A stretch of DNA of 64,000 bases from Parietaria judaica (lineage: Eukaryota; Streptophyta; Magnoliopsida; Rosales; Urticaceae). The stretch is taken from the NCBI GenBank assembly GCA_954871525.1, contig OX940871.1:22133086-22197085 (forward strand), written 5' to 3'. Below the pieces are notes generated by a model that did no database searches, was not told the origin of the DNA, and saw only the letters and a program-made list of their open reading frames with translations. Position 1 is the first letter of the stretch. Each line of letters begins with the position of its first letter. Positions 20,600 to 35,100 of the stretch are shown here, piece after piece. The position numbers and the translations under genes were made by a program.

Positions 20600-23500
20600 A
20601 ATATTAAAATTATAATGGATGAGCCCTAAAATCATTATTTTGTCAATTGGTTCGAAATTTTAGGTTGTAAACAATATAAAATAAAGAAATGCTATAGGAA
20701 ATGCTATGGAATTTCTCGTTAACAATTTAATCTTTGCATATTTATGCATGAGAACTCTTGTTATATTCAAATTCCAATGTATAAGCCCTAAAATCATAAT
20801 TTTTTCAATTGGTTCAAAATTTTAGGTTGTAAACAATGTAAAATAAAGAAATGCTATAGGAAATACATTTCCTATGGCATTTCTCGTCAACAATTTAATC
20901 CTTGAATATTTTTGCATGAGAACGCTTGTAATATTAAAATTCCAATGTATAAGCCATAAAATCATTATTTTTCAAATGGTTCGAAATTTTAGGTTGTAAA
21001 CAATGTAAAATACAGAAATGCTATAGGAAATGCTATGTCATTTCTCGTTAAAAATTTAATTCTTGCATATTTTTGCATGAGAACTCTTTTTATATTCAAA
21101 TTCCAATGTATAAGCCCTAAAATCAATATTTTTTCAATTGGTTTAAAATTTTAGGTTGTAAACAATGTAAAATAAAGAAATGGTATAGGAAATGCTATAG
21201 CATTTCCTATGGCATTTCTCGTCAACAATTTAATCCTTGCATATTTTTGCATGAGAACTCTTGTTAAATTCAAATTCCAATGTATAAGCCCTAAAATCAT
21301 TATTTTTTCAATTGGTTAAAAATTTTAGGTCGTAAACAATGTAAATTAAAGAAATGCTAGCATTTCCTATGGCATTTCTCGTCAACAATTTAACCCTTGC
21401 ATATTTTTGCATGAGAACGCTTGTAATATTAAAATTCTAATGTATGAGCCATAAAATCATTATTTTTTCAAATGGTTTGAAATTTTAGGTTGTAAACAAT
21501 GTAAATTAAAGAATTGCTATACGAAAAGCTATAGCATTTTCTATGGCATTTCTCGTCAACAATTTAATCCTTGCATATTTTTGCATGAGAACACTTATTA
21601 TATTAAAATTCCAATGTATAAGCCCTATAATAATTATTTTTTCAATTGGTTCAAAAGTTTTGGTCGTAAACAATGTAAAATAAAGAAATGCGATAGGAAA
21701 TGCTACCATTTCCTATGGCATTTCTCGTCAACAATTTAATCTTTGCATATTTTTGCGTGAGAACACTCGTAATATTAAAATTCCAATGTATAAGCCCTAA
21801 AATCATCATTTTTTCAAGTGGTTCGAAATTTTAGGTTGTAAACAATGTAAAATAAAGAAATGCTATACGAAATGCTATAGTATTTACTATGGCATTTGTC
21901 GTCAACAATTTAATCCTTGCATATTTTTGCATGAGAACTCTTGTTATATTAAAATTCCAATGTATAAGCCCTAAAATCATTTTTTTTAATTGGTTCAAAA
22001 TTTTAGGTCGTAAACAATGTAAAATAAAGGTATGCTAGAATTTCCTATGGCATTTCTCGTCAACAATTTAATCCTTGCATATTTTTGCATGAGAACGCTT
22101 GTAATATTAAAATTTTAATGAATGAGCCGTAAAATAATTATTTTTTCAATTGGTTCAAAATATTAGGTAGTAAACAATGTAAAATAAAGAAATGCTATAG
22201 GAAATGCTATGGAATTTCTCGTTAACAATTTAATCCTTGCATATTTTTGCATGAGAACTCTTGTTATATTCAAATTCCAATGTATAAGCCCTAAATTCAT
22301 TATTTTTTCAATTGGTTCAAAATTTTAGGTCGTAAACAATGTTAAATAAAGAAATGCTATAGGAAATACATTTCCTATGGCATTTCTCGTCAACAATTTA
22401 ATCCTTGCATATTTTTGCATGAGAACGCTTGTAATATTAAAATTCCAATGTATAAGCCATAAAATCATTATTTTTCAAATGGTTCGAAATTTTAGGTTGT
22501 AAATAATGTAAAATACAGAAATGCTATAGGAAATGCAATGGCATTTCTCGTTTAAAATTTAATTCTTACATATTTTTGCATGAGAACTCTTTTTATATTC
22601 AAATTCCAATGTATAATCCCTAAAATCAATATTTTTTCAATTGGTTCAAAATTTTAGGTTGTAAACAATGTAAAATAAAGAGATGGTACAGGAAATGCTA
22701 TAGCATTTCCAATGGCATTTCTCGTCAACAATTTAATCCTTGCATATTTTTGCATGAGAACTCTTGTTATATTCAAATTCCAATGTATAAGCCGTAAAAT
22801 CATTATTTTTTCAATTGGTTCAAAATTTTAGGTCGTAAACAATGTAAATTAAAGAAATGCTAGCATTTCCTATGGCATTTCTCGTCAACAATTTAACCCT
22901 TGCATATTTTTGCATGAGAACGCTTGTAATATTGAAATTCTAATGTATGAGCCCTAAAATCATTATTTTTTCAAAGGTTCGAAATTTTAGGTTGTAAACA
23001 ATGTAAAATAAAGAATTGCTATACGAAAAGCTATAGCATTTCCTATGGCATTTCTCGTCAACAATTTAATCCTTCCATATTTTTGCATGAGAACACTTGT
23101 TATATTAAAATTCCAATGTATAAGCCCTATAATCATTATTTTTTCAATTGGTTCAAAAGTTTTGGTCGTAAACAATGTAAAATAAAGAAATGCGATAGGA
23201 AATGCTAGCATTTCCTATGGCATTTCTCGTCAACAATTTAATCTTTGCATATTTTTGCATGAGAACACTCGTAATATTAAAATTCCAATGTATAAGCCCT
23301 AAAATCATTATTTTTTCAAGTGGTTCGAAATTTTAGGTTGTAAACAATGTAAGATAAAGAAATGCTATACGAAATGCTATAGTATTGCCTATGGCATTTG
23401 TCGTCAACAATTTAATCCTTGTATATTTTTGCATGAGAACCCTTGTTATATTCAAATTCCAATGTATAAGCCTTAAAATTATTTTTTTTCAATTGGTTCA

Positions 23501-23880
23501 AAATTTTAGGTCGTAAACAATGTAAAATAAAGGTATGCTAGAATTTCCTATGGCATTTCTCGTCAACAATTTAATCCTTGCATATTTTTGCATGAGAACG
23601 CTTGTAATATTAAAGATTTAATGAATGAGCCATAATTTTTTTTTCTTCAATTGGTTCAAAATTTTAGGTTGTAAACAATGTAAAATAAAGAAATGCTATA
23701 GGAAATGCTATGGAATTTCTCGTTAATAATTTAATCCTTGCATATTTTTGCATGAGAACTCTTGGTATATTAAAATTCCAATGTATAAGCCCTAAATTCA
23801 TTATTTTTTCAATCGGTTTAAAATTTTAGGTCGTAAACAATGTTAAATAAAGAAATGCTATAGGAAATGCTATAGCATTT
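20600..23880. repeat. Higher-order repeat of about 1502 bp, just over two copies
   Basis: Private variants recur at 1502-1503-bp steps: GTTCAAAAGTTTTGGTCG at about 21650 and 23152; TACAGAAATGC at 21011 and 22514; AAAGGTATGCTAGAATTTCC at about 22026 and 23528; and the variants near 20608, 22110 and 23612 that precede CTATGGAATTTCTCGTTAA. The third copy is partial and shares GTTAAATAAAG with the second. Confidence 0.8.
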
Positions 23881-26154
23881 CCTATGGCATTTCTCGTCAA
23901 CAATTTAATCCTTGCATATTTTTGCATGAGAACTCTTGTAATATTAAAATTCCAATGTATAAGCCCTAAAATCATTATTTTTTCAATTGGTTCGAAATTT
24001 TAGGTTGTAAACAATGTAAAATAAAGAAATGCTATAGGAAATGCTATAGCATTTCCTATGGCATTTCTCGTCAACAATTTAATCGGTACATATTTTTGCA
24101 TGAGTACTCTTGTTACATTCAAATTCCAAAGTATAAGCCCAAAAATCATTATTTTTTCAATTGGTTCGAAATTTTGGGTCGTAAACCATGTAAAATAAAG
24201 AAATTCTATATGAAATGCTATAGCATTTCCTATAGAATGTCAACAATTTAATCCTTGCATATTTTTGCATGAAAACTCTTGTTATATTCAAATTCCAATG
24301 TATAAGCCCTAAAATCGTTATTTTTTAAATTGGTTAAAAATTTTAGGTCGTAAACAATGTAAAATAAAGAAATGCTATAGGAAATGCTATAGCATTTCCT
24401 ATAGCATTTCTCGTCAACAATTTAATCCTTGCATATTTTTGCATGAGAACGCTTGTAATATTAAAATTCCAATGTATAAGCCCTAAAATCATTATTTATT
24501 TTTAATTGGTTCGAAATTTTAGGTTGTAAACAATGTAAAATACAGAAATGCTAAAGGAATTTCTATGGAATTTCTCGTTAACAATTTAATCCTTGAATAT
24601 TTTTGCATGAGAACTCTTTTTATATTCAAATTCCAATGTATATGCCCTAAAATCATTATTTTTTCAATTGGTTCGAAATTTTAAGTTGTAAACAATGTAA
24701 AATAAAGAAATGCTATAGGAAATGATATAGCATTTCCTATGGCATTTCTCGTCAACAATTTATTCCTTGCAAATTTTTGCATGAGAACGCTTGTAATATT
24801 CAAAGACTAATGTATAAGCCCTAAAATCATTATTTTTCATTTGGTTCGAAATTTTAGGTTTTAAATAATGTAAAATAAAGAAATGCTATAGGAAATGCTA
24901 GCATTTCCTATGGCATTTCACGTCAATAATTTAATCCTTGCATATTTTTGCATGAGAACGCTTGTAATATTGAAATTCCAATGTATAAGCCCTAAAATCA
25001 TTATTTTTTCAATTGGTTCGAAATTTTAGGTTGTAAACAATGTAAAATAAAGAAATGCTATAGGAAATGCTATGGCATTTCTCGTCAAATATTTAATCCT
25101 TCCATATTTTTGCATGAGAATTCTTGTTATATTCAAATTCCAATGTATAAGCCCTAAAATCTTTATTTTTTCAATTGGTTCAAAATATTAGGTCGTAAAC
25201 AACGTAAAATAAAGAAATGCTATAGGAAATGCTATAGTATTTCCTATGGCATTTCTCGTCAACAATTTAATCCTTGCATATTTTTGCATGAGAACGCTTG
25301 TAATATTAAAATTCCAATGTATAAGCTCTAAAATCATTATTTTTTCAATTGGTTCAAAATTTTAGGTTGTAAATAATGTAAACTAAAGAAATGCTATAGG
25401 AAATTCTATGGCATTTCTCGTTAACAATTTAATCCTTGCATATTTTTGCATGAGAACTATTTTTACATTCAAACTCCAATGTATAAACCCTAAAATAATT
25501 ATTTTTTCAATTGGTTCAAAATTTTAGGTTGTAAACAATGTAAAATAAAGAAATGCTATAGGAAGTGCTAGCATTTCCTATGGAATTTCTCGTCAATAAT
25601 TTAATCCTTGCATATTTTTGCATGAGAATGCTTGTAATATCTAAATTCCAATGTATAAGCCCTAAAATCATTATTTTTTCAATTGGTTCGAAATTTTAGG
25701 TTGTAAACAATGTAAGATAAAGAAATGCTATAGGAAATGCTAGCATTTCCTATGGCATTTCTCGTAAACAATTTAATCCTTGCATATTTTTGCATAAGAA
25801 CTCTTGTTATATTCAAATTCCAATGTATAAGCCCTAGAATTGTTATTTTTTAAATTGGTTCAAAATTTTAGGTTGTAAACAATGTAAAATAAAGAAATGC
25901 TATAGGAAGTGCTAGCATTTCCTATGGAATTTCTCGTCAATAATTTAATCCTTGCATATTTTTGCATGAGAATGCTTGTAATATCTAAATTCCAATGTAT
26001 AAGCCCTAAAATCATTATTTTTTCAATTGGTTCGAAATTTTAGGTCGTAAACAATGTAAAATAAAGAAATGCTATAGGAAATACATTTCCTATGGCGTTT
26101 CTCGTCAACAATTTAATCCTTGCATATTTTTGCTTGAGAACGCTTGTACTATTA

Positions 26155-26645
26155 AAATTCCAATGTATAAGCCCTAAAATCATTATTTTTACAATTGGTT
26201 AAAAATTTTAGGTTGTAAACAATGTAAAATAAAGAAATGCGATAAAAAATGCTATAGTATTTCCTATGACATTTCTCGTCAACAATTTAATCCTTTCATA
26301 TTTTTGCATGAGAACTCTTGTTATATTTAAATTCCAATGTATAAGCCATAAAATCAATATTTTTTCAATTGGTTCGAAATTTTAGGTTGTAAACAATGTA
26401 AAATAAAGAAATGCGATAGGAAATGCAATAGCATTTCCTATGGTATTTCTCTTCAACAATTTAAACCTTGCATATTTTTGCATGAGAACTCTTGTTATAT
26501 TTAAATTCCAATGTATAAGCCCTAAAATCTTTATTTTTTCAATTGGTTAGAAATTTAGGTCGTAAACAATGTAAAATAAAGATATGCTAGCATTTCCTAT
26601 GGCATTTCTCGTCAACAATTTAATCCTTGCATATTTTTGCATGAG
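26155..26645. repeat. Dispersed duplicate of about 460 bp, copy 2
   Basis: This is the partner of 20100-20590, sharing the same ordered set of rare variants, with a few differences such as GATAAAAAATGC for GATAGGAAATGC and CAATAGC for CAAAGC. The flanks on both sides are unrelated beyond normal satellite similarity. Confidence 0.75.
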
Positions 26646-29600
26646 AACTATTTTTATATTCAAATTCAAATGTATAAGCCCTAAAATAACTATTTTTTCA
26701 ATTGGTTCAAAATTTTAGGTTGTAAACAATGTAAAATAAAGAAATGCTATAGGAAGTGCTTGCATTTCCTATGGAATTTCTCGTCAACAATTTAATCCTT
26801 GCATATTTTTGCATGAGTACGCTTGTAATATCTAAATTCCAATGTTTAAGCCCTAAAATCGTTATTTTTTCAATTGGTTCGAAACTTTAGGTTGTAAACA
26901 ATGTAATATAAAGAAATGCTATAGGAAATGCTATGGCATTTCTCGTTAACAATTTAATCCTTGAATATTTTTGCATGAGAACTCTTTTTATATGGAAATT
27001 CCAATGTATAAGCCCTAAATCCATTATTTTTTCAATTGGTTTGAAATTTTAAGTTGTAAACAATGCAAAATAAAGAAATGCTATAGGAAATGATATAGCA
27101 TTTCCTATGGTATTTCTCGTTAACAATTTAATCCTTGCATATTTTTGCATGAAAACGCATGTAATATTCAAATTCCAATGTATAAGCCCTAAAATCATTA
27201 TTTTTTTTTCATTTGGTTTGAAATTTTAGGTTTTAAACAATGTAAAATAAAGAAATGCTATAGGAAATACTAGCATTTCCTATGGCATTTCTCGTCAACA
27301 ATTTAATCCTTGCATATTTTTGTATGAGAACGCTTGTAATATTGAAATTCCAATGTATAAGCCCTAAAATCATTATTTTTCCAATTGTTTTGAAATTTTA
27401 GGTTGTAAACAATGTAAAATAAAGAAATGCTATACATAATGCTATAGCATTTCCTATGGCATTTCTTCGTCAACAATGTAATCCTTTCATATTTTTGCAT
27501 GAGAACGCTTGTAATATTAAAATTGCAATGTATAAGCCCTAAAATCATTATTTTTTCAATTGGTTCGAAATTTAAGGTTGTAAAAAATGTAAAATAAAGA
27601 TATCCTTTAGTAAATGCTATAGCATTTCCTATGGCATTTCTCGTCAACAATTTAATCCTTGCGGATTTTTGCATGAGAACGCTTGTAATTTTAAAATTCC
27701 AATGTATATGCCCTAAAATCATTATTTTTTCAATTGGTTTGAAATTTTAGGCTGTAAACAATGTAAAATAAAGAGATGCTATACGAAATGCTATAGCATT
27801 TCCTATGGCATTTCTCGTCAACAATTTAATACTTGCATATTTTTGCATGAGAACTCTTGTTATATTCAAATTCCAATGTATAAGCCCTAAAATCATTATT
27901 TTTCAATTTGTTCGAAATTTTAGGTCGTAAACAATGTAAAATAAAGAAATGCTATAGGAATTACATTTCCTATGGAATTTCTCGTAAACAATTTAATCCT
28001 TGCATATTTTTGCATGAGAACGCTTGTAATATTATAATTCCAATGTATAAGCCCTAAAATCAATATTTTTTCAATTGGTTTGAAGTTTAAGGTTGTAAAA
28101 AATGTAAAATAAATAAATGCTATAGGAAATGCTATAGCATTTCCTATGGCATTTCTCGTCAACAATTTAATCCTTGCATATTTTTGCATGAGAACTCTTG
28201 TTATATTCAAATTCCAATGAATAAGTCCTAAAATAATTATTTTTTCAATTGGTTCAAAATTTTAGGTCGTAAACAATATAAAATAAAGAAATGCTATAGG
28301 AATTCCTATGTCATTTCTCGTCAACAATTTAATCCTTGCATATTTTTGCATTAGAACGCTTGTAATATTAAAATTCAAATGTATAAGCTGTAAAATCATT
28401 ATTTTTTCAATTGGTTCGAAATCTAAGGTTGTAATAAATGTAAAATAAAGATATGCTATAGGAAATGCTATAGCTTTTCCTATGGCATTTCTCGTCAACA
28501 ATTTAATCCTTGCATATTTTTGCACGAGAACGCTTGTAATATTAAAAATCCAATGTATAAGCCCTAAAATCATTATTTTTTCAATTGGTTCGAAATTTTA
28601 GGTTGTAAACAATGTAAAATAAAGAAATGCTATACGAAATGCTATAGCATTTTTTATGGCATTTCTCGTCAACAATTTAATCCTTGCATATTTTTGCATG
28701 AGAACTCTTGTTATATTCAAATTCCAATGTATAAGCCCTAAAATAATTATTTTTTCAATTGGCTCGAAATTTTAGGTCGTAAACAATGTAAAATAAAGAA
28801 ATGCTATAGGAAATGCTATAGCATTTCCTATGGAATTTCTCGTCAACAATTTAATCCTTGCATATTTTTACATGAGAACGCTTGTAATGTTGAAATTCAA
28901 ATGTATAAGCCCTAAAATCATTATTTTTTCAATTGGTTCGAAATTTCAGGTCGTAAACAATGTAAAATAAAGAAATGCTATAGCTTTTCCTATGGCATTT
29001 CTCGTCAACAATTTCATCCTTGCTTATTTTTGCATGAGAACGCTTGTAATATTAAAATTCCAATGTATAAGCCCTAAAATCATTATTTTTTCAATTGGTT
29101 CGAAATTTAAGGTTGTAAAAAAGGTAAATTAAAGATAAGCTATAGGAAGCATTTCCTATAGAATTTCTCGTCTACAATTTAATCCTTGCATATTTTTGCA
29201 TGAGAACGCTTGTAATATTAAAATTCCAATGTATAAGCCCTAAAATCATTATTTTTTCAATTGGTTCGAAATTTAGGGTTGTAGAAAAGGTAAAATAAAG
29301 ATATGCTATAAAAAATGTTATAGCATTTCCTATGGCATTTCTCGCCAACAATTTAATCCTTGCATATTTTTGCATGAGAATGCTTGTAATATTGAAATTC
29401 CAATGTATAAGCCCTAAAATCATTATTTTTTCAATTGGTTCGAAATTTTAGGTTGTAAATAATGTAAAATAAAGAAATGCTATACGAAATGCTATAGCAT
29501 TTCCTATGGCATTTTTCGTCAACAATTTAATCCTTGCATATTTTTGCATGAGAACTCTTGTTATTATCAAAATCCAATATATAAGCCCTAAAATCATTAT

Positions 29601-32109
29601 TTTCTCAATTGGTTCGAAATTTTAGGTCGTAAACAATGTATAATAAAGAAATGCTATAGCATTTCCTATGGAATTTCTCGTCAACAATGTAAAATAAAGA
29701 TATGCTATAAGATATGCTATAGCATTTCCTATGGCATTTCTCGTCAACAATTTAATCCTTGCATATTTTTGCATGAGAACGCTTGTAATATTCAAATTCC
29801 AATGTAAAAGCCCTCAAAACATTATTTTTCAATTGGTTCAAAATTTTAGGTTGTAAACAATGTCAAAGAAAGAAATGCTATACGAAATACTATAGCATTT
29901 CCTATGGCATTTCTCGTCAACAATTTAATCCTTGCATATTTTTGCATTAGAACTCTTGTTATATTCAAATTCAAATGTAGAAGCCCTAAAATAATTATTT
30001 TTTCAATTGGTTCAAAATTTTAGGTTGGAAACAATGTAAAATAAAGAAATGTGATATGAAATGCTATAGCATTTCCTATGGCATTTCTTGTCAACAAATT
30101 AATCTTTGCATATTTTTGCATGAGAACTCTTGTTATATTAAAATTCCAATGTATAAGCCTTAAAATTATTATTTTTTCAATTGGTTAAAAATTTTAGCTC
30201 GTAAAAAATGTAAAATAAAGAAATGCTATAGGAAATGCTATTGCATTTCCTATGGCATTTCTCGTCAACAATTTAATCCTTGAATATTTTTGCATGAGAA
30301 CGCTTGTAATATTAAAATTCCAATGTATAAGCCCTAAAATCATTATTTTTTCAATTGGTTCAAAATTTATAGTTGTAAAAAATGTAAAATAAAGATATGC
30401 TATAGGGCATTTCTCGTCAACAATTTAATCCTTGCATATTTTTGCATGAGAACGCTTGTAATATTAAAATTCCAATGTAAAAGCCCTAAAAACATTATTT
30501 TTTCAATTGGTTCAAAATTTTATGTTGTAAACAATGTAAAATAAAGAAATGCTATAGGAAATGCTATAGCATTTCCTATGGCATTTCTCGTCAACAATTT
30601 AATCCTTGCATATTTTTGCATGAGAACTCTTGTTATATTCAAATTAAAATGTATAAGCCCTAAAATCATAATTTTTTCAATTGGTTCAAAATTTTAGGTC
30701 GTAAACAATGTAAAATAAAGAAATGCTATACGAAATGCTATAGTATTTCCTATGGCATTTCTCGTCAACATATTAATCTTTGCATATTTTTGCATGAGAA
30801 CTCTTGTTATATTATAAGCCCTAAAATCATTATTTTTTATCAATTGGTTTGAAATTTTAGGTCGTAAACAATGTAAAATAAAGAAATGCTATAGGAAATG
30901 ATATAGCATTTCCTATGGCATATCTCGTCAACAATTTAATCCTTGCATATTTTTCCATGAGAACGCTTGTAATATTAAAATTCCAATGTATTAGCCCTAA
31001 AATAATTATTTTTTCAATTGGTTCAAAATTTAAGGTTGTAAAAAATGTAAAATAGAGATATGCTATAGGAAATGCTATGGCGTTTCTCGTCAACAATATA
31101 ATCCTTGCATATTTTTGCATGAGAACTCTTGTTATATTCAAATTCCAATATAAGCCCTAAAATCATTATTTTTTCCATTGGTTCAAAATTTTAGGTCGTA
31201 AACAATTTAAAATAAAGAAATGTTATAGGAAATGCTCTAGCATTTCCTATGGCATTTCTCGTCAACAATTGAATCCTTGCAATTTTTTGCATGAGAACGC
31301 TTGTAATATTAAAATTCAAATGTAGAAGCCCTAAAATAATTTTTTTTCAATTGGTTTGAAATTTTAGGTTGTAAACAATGTAAAATTAAGAAATGCTATA
31401 CGAAATGCTATTGCATTTCCTATGGCATTTCTCGTCAACAATTTAATCCTTGCATATTTTTGCATGAGAACTATTGTTATATTAAAATTCCAATGTATAA
31501 GCCCTAAACTCATTATTTTTTCAATTGGTTTGAAATTATAGGTCGTAAACAATGTAAAATAAAGAAATGCTATAGGAAATGCTAGCATTTCCTATGGCAT
31601 TTTTCATCAACAATTTAATCCTTGTATATTTTTACATGAGAACACTTGTAATATTAAAATTCTAATGTATGAGCCCTAAAATCATTATTTTTTCAATTAG
31701 TTTGAAATTTAAGGTTGTAAAAAATGTAAAATAAAGAAATGCTATAGGAAATGCTATAGCATTTCCTATGGCATTTCTTGTCAACAATTTAATTCTTGCA
31801 TATTTTTGCATGAGAACTCTTGTTATATTCAAATTTCAATGTATAAGACCTAAAATAAATATTTTTTCAATTGGTTCGTAATTTTAGGTCGTAAACAATG
31901 TAAAATAAAGTAATGCTATAGGAAATGCTATGGCATTTCCTATGGCATTTCTCGTCAACAATTTAATCCTTGCATATTTTTGCATGAGAACGCTTGTAAT
32001 ATTAAAATTCCAATGTATAAGCCATAAAATCATTATTTTTTCAATTGGTTCGAAATTTAAGGTTGTAAAAAATTGTAAATTAAAGAAATGCTATAGGAAA
32101 TGCTATAGC

Positions 32110-35100
32110 ATTTCTCGTCAACAATTTAATCCTTGCATATTTTTGCATGAGAACGCTTGTAATATTAAAAATCCAATGTATAAGCCATAAAATCAATATT
32201 TTTTCAATTTGTTCGAAATTTAAGGTTGTAGAAAGTGTATAATAAAGAAATGCTATAGGAAATGCTATAGCATTTCCTTTGGCATTTCTCGTCAACAATT
32301 TAATCCTTGCATATTTTTGCATGAGAACTCTTTTTATATTCAAATTCTAATGTATAAGCCCTAAAATCATTATTTTTTCAATTGGTTCAAAATTTTAGAT
32401 CGTAAACAATGTAAAATAAAGGAATGTTATAGGAAATGCTAGCATTTCCTATGGCATTTCTTGTCAACAATTTAACCCTTGCATATTTTTGCATGAGAAC
32501 GCTTGTAATATTAAAAGTCTAATGTATAAGCCCTAAAATCATTATTTTTTCAATTGGTTCGAAATTTTAGGTTGTAAACAATGTAAAATTAAGAAATGCT
32601 ATAGGAAATGCTATGGAATTTCTTGTTAACAATTTAATCCTTGCATATTCTTGCATGAGAACACTTGTTATATTCAAATTCCAATGTATAAGCCCTAAAA
32701 TCATTGTTTTTTCAATTGGTCCAAAATTTTAGGTCGTAAACAATGTAAAATAAAGAAATGCTATAGCTGGCATTTCTCGTCAACAATTTAATCCTTGCAT
32801 ATTTTTGCATGAGAACGCTTGTAATATTAAAAGTCAATGTATAAGCCTTAAAATCATTATTTTTTCAATTGGTTCAAAATTTAAGGTTGTAAAAAATGTA
32901 ACATAAAGAAATGCTATACGAAATGCTTTGGCATTTCTCGTCAACAATTTAATCCTTGCATATTTTTGCATGAGAACGCTTGTAATATTAAAATTCCAAT
33001 GTATAAGCCCTAAAATAATTATTTTTTTTCAATTGGTTCGAAATTTAAGGCTGTAAAAATTGTAAAATAAAGAAATTCTATAGCATTTCCTATGGTATTT
33101 CTCGCCAACAATTTAATCCTTGCATATTTTTTCATGAGAACTCTTGTTATATTCAAATTCAAATGTATAAGCCCTAAAATAAATATTTTTTCAATTGGTT
33201 CAAAATTTTAGGTCGTAAACAATGTAAAATAAAGAAATGCTATAGTAAATGCTAGAATTTCCTATGGCATTTCTCGTCAACAATTTAATCCCTGCATATT
33301 TTTGCATGAGAACGCTAGTAATAATAAAATTCTAATATATGAGCCCTAAAATCATTATTTTTTTTAAAATTGGGTCGAAATTTTAGGTTGTAAACAATGT
33401 AAAATAAATAAATGCTATAGGAAATGCTATGGAATTTCTCGTTAACAATTTAATCCTTGCATATTTTTGCATGAGAACTCTTGTTATATTCAAATTCCAA
33501 TGTATAAGCCCTAAAATCATTATTTTTTCAATTGGTTCAAAATTTTAGGTCGTAAACAATGTAAAATAAAGAAATGCTATAGGAAATGCTATAGCATTTC
33601 CTATGGCATTTCTCGTGAACAATTTAATCCTTGCATATTTTTGCATGAGAACGCTTGTAATATTAAAATTCCAATGTATAAGCTCTAAAATCATTAATTT
33701 TTAATTGGTTCAAAATTTTAGGTTGTAAACAATATAAAATAAAGAAATTGTATAGGAAATGCTATGGCATTTCTCGTTAACAATTTAATCCTTGCATATT
33801 TTTGCATGAGAACTCTTTTTATATTCAAATTCCAATGTATAAGCCCTAAAATAATTTTTTTTTAGTTGGTTCAAAATTTTAGGTTGTAAACAATGTAAAA
33901 TAAAGAAATGCTATAGGAAATGCCATAACATTTCTTATGGCATTTTTCGTCAACAATTTAATCCTTGCATATTTTTTCATGAGAACTCTTGTTATATTCA
34001 AATTCCAATGTATAAGCCCTAAAATCATTAATTTTTCAATTGTTTCTAAATTTTAGGTCGTAAACAATGTAAAATAAAGAAATGCTATAGGAAATGCTAT
34101 GCCATTTCTCGTCAACAATTTAATCCTTGCATATTTTTGCATGAGAACGCTTGTAATATTTAAATTCCAATGTATAAGCCCTAAAATCATTATTTTTCAA
34201 TTGGTTTGAAATTTTAGGTTGTAAAGAATGTAAAATAAAGAAATGCTATAGGAAATGCTATGGCATTTCTCGTTAACAATTTAGTCTTTGCATATTTTTG
34301 CATGAGAACTATTTTTATATTCAAGTTCCAATGTATAAGCCTTAAAATCGTTAGTTTTTTAGTTGGTTCAAAATTTTATGTTGTAAACAATGGAAAATAA
34401 AGAAATGCTATAGGAAATGCTATAGCATTTCCTATAGCATTTCTCGTCAACAATTTAATCCTTGCGTATTTTTACATGAGAACGCTTGTAATATTAAAAT
34501 TCCAATGTATAAGCCCTAAAATCATTATTTTTTAAATTGATTCGAAATTTAAGGTTGTAAACAATGTAAAATAAAGATATGCTATAGGAAATGCTATAGC
34601 ATTTCCTATGGAATTTCTCGTCAACTATTTAATCTTTGCATATTTTTGCATGAGAACACTTGTAATATTAAAATTCCAATGTATAATCCCTAAAATCATT
34701 ATTTTTTCAATTGGTTCGAAATTTTAGGTTGTAAACAATGTAAAATAAAGAAATGCTATAGGAAATGCTGTAGCATTTCCTATGGCATTTCTCGTCAACA
34801 ATTTAATCCTTGCATATTATTGCATGAGAACTCTTGTTATATTCAAATTCCAATGTATAAAGCCCTTAAATCGTTATTTTTTCTATTGGTTCAAAATTTT
34901 AGGTTGTAAACAATGTAAAATAAAGAAATGCTACAGGAAATGCCATAGCATTTCTTATGGCATTTCTTGTCAACAATTTAATCCTTGCATATTTTTTCAT
35001 GAGAACTCTTGTTATATTCAAATTCCAATGTATAAGCTCTAAAATCATTAATTTTTCAATTGTTTCTAAATTTTAGGTCGTAAACAATGTAAAATAAAGA

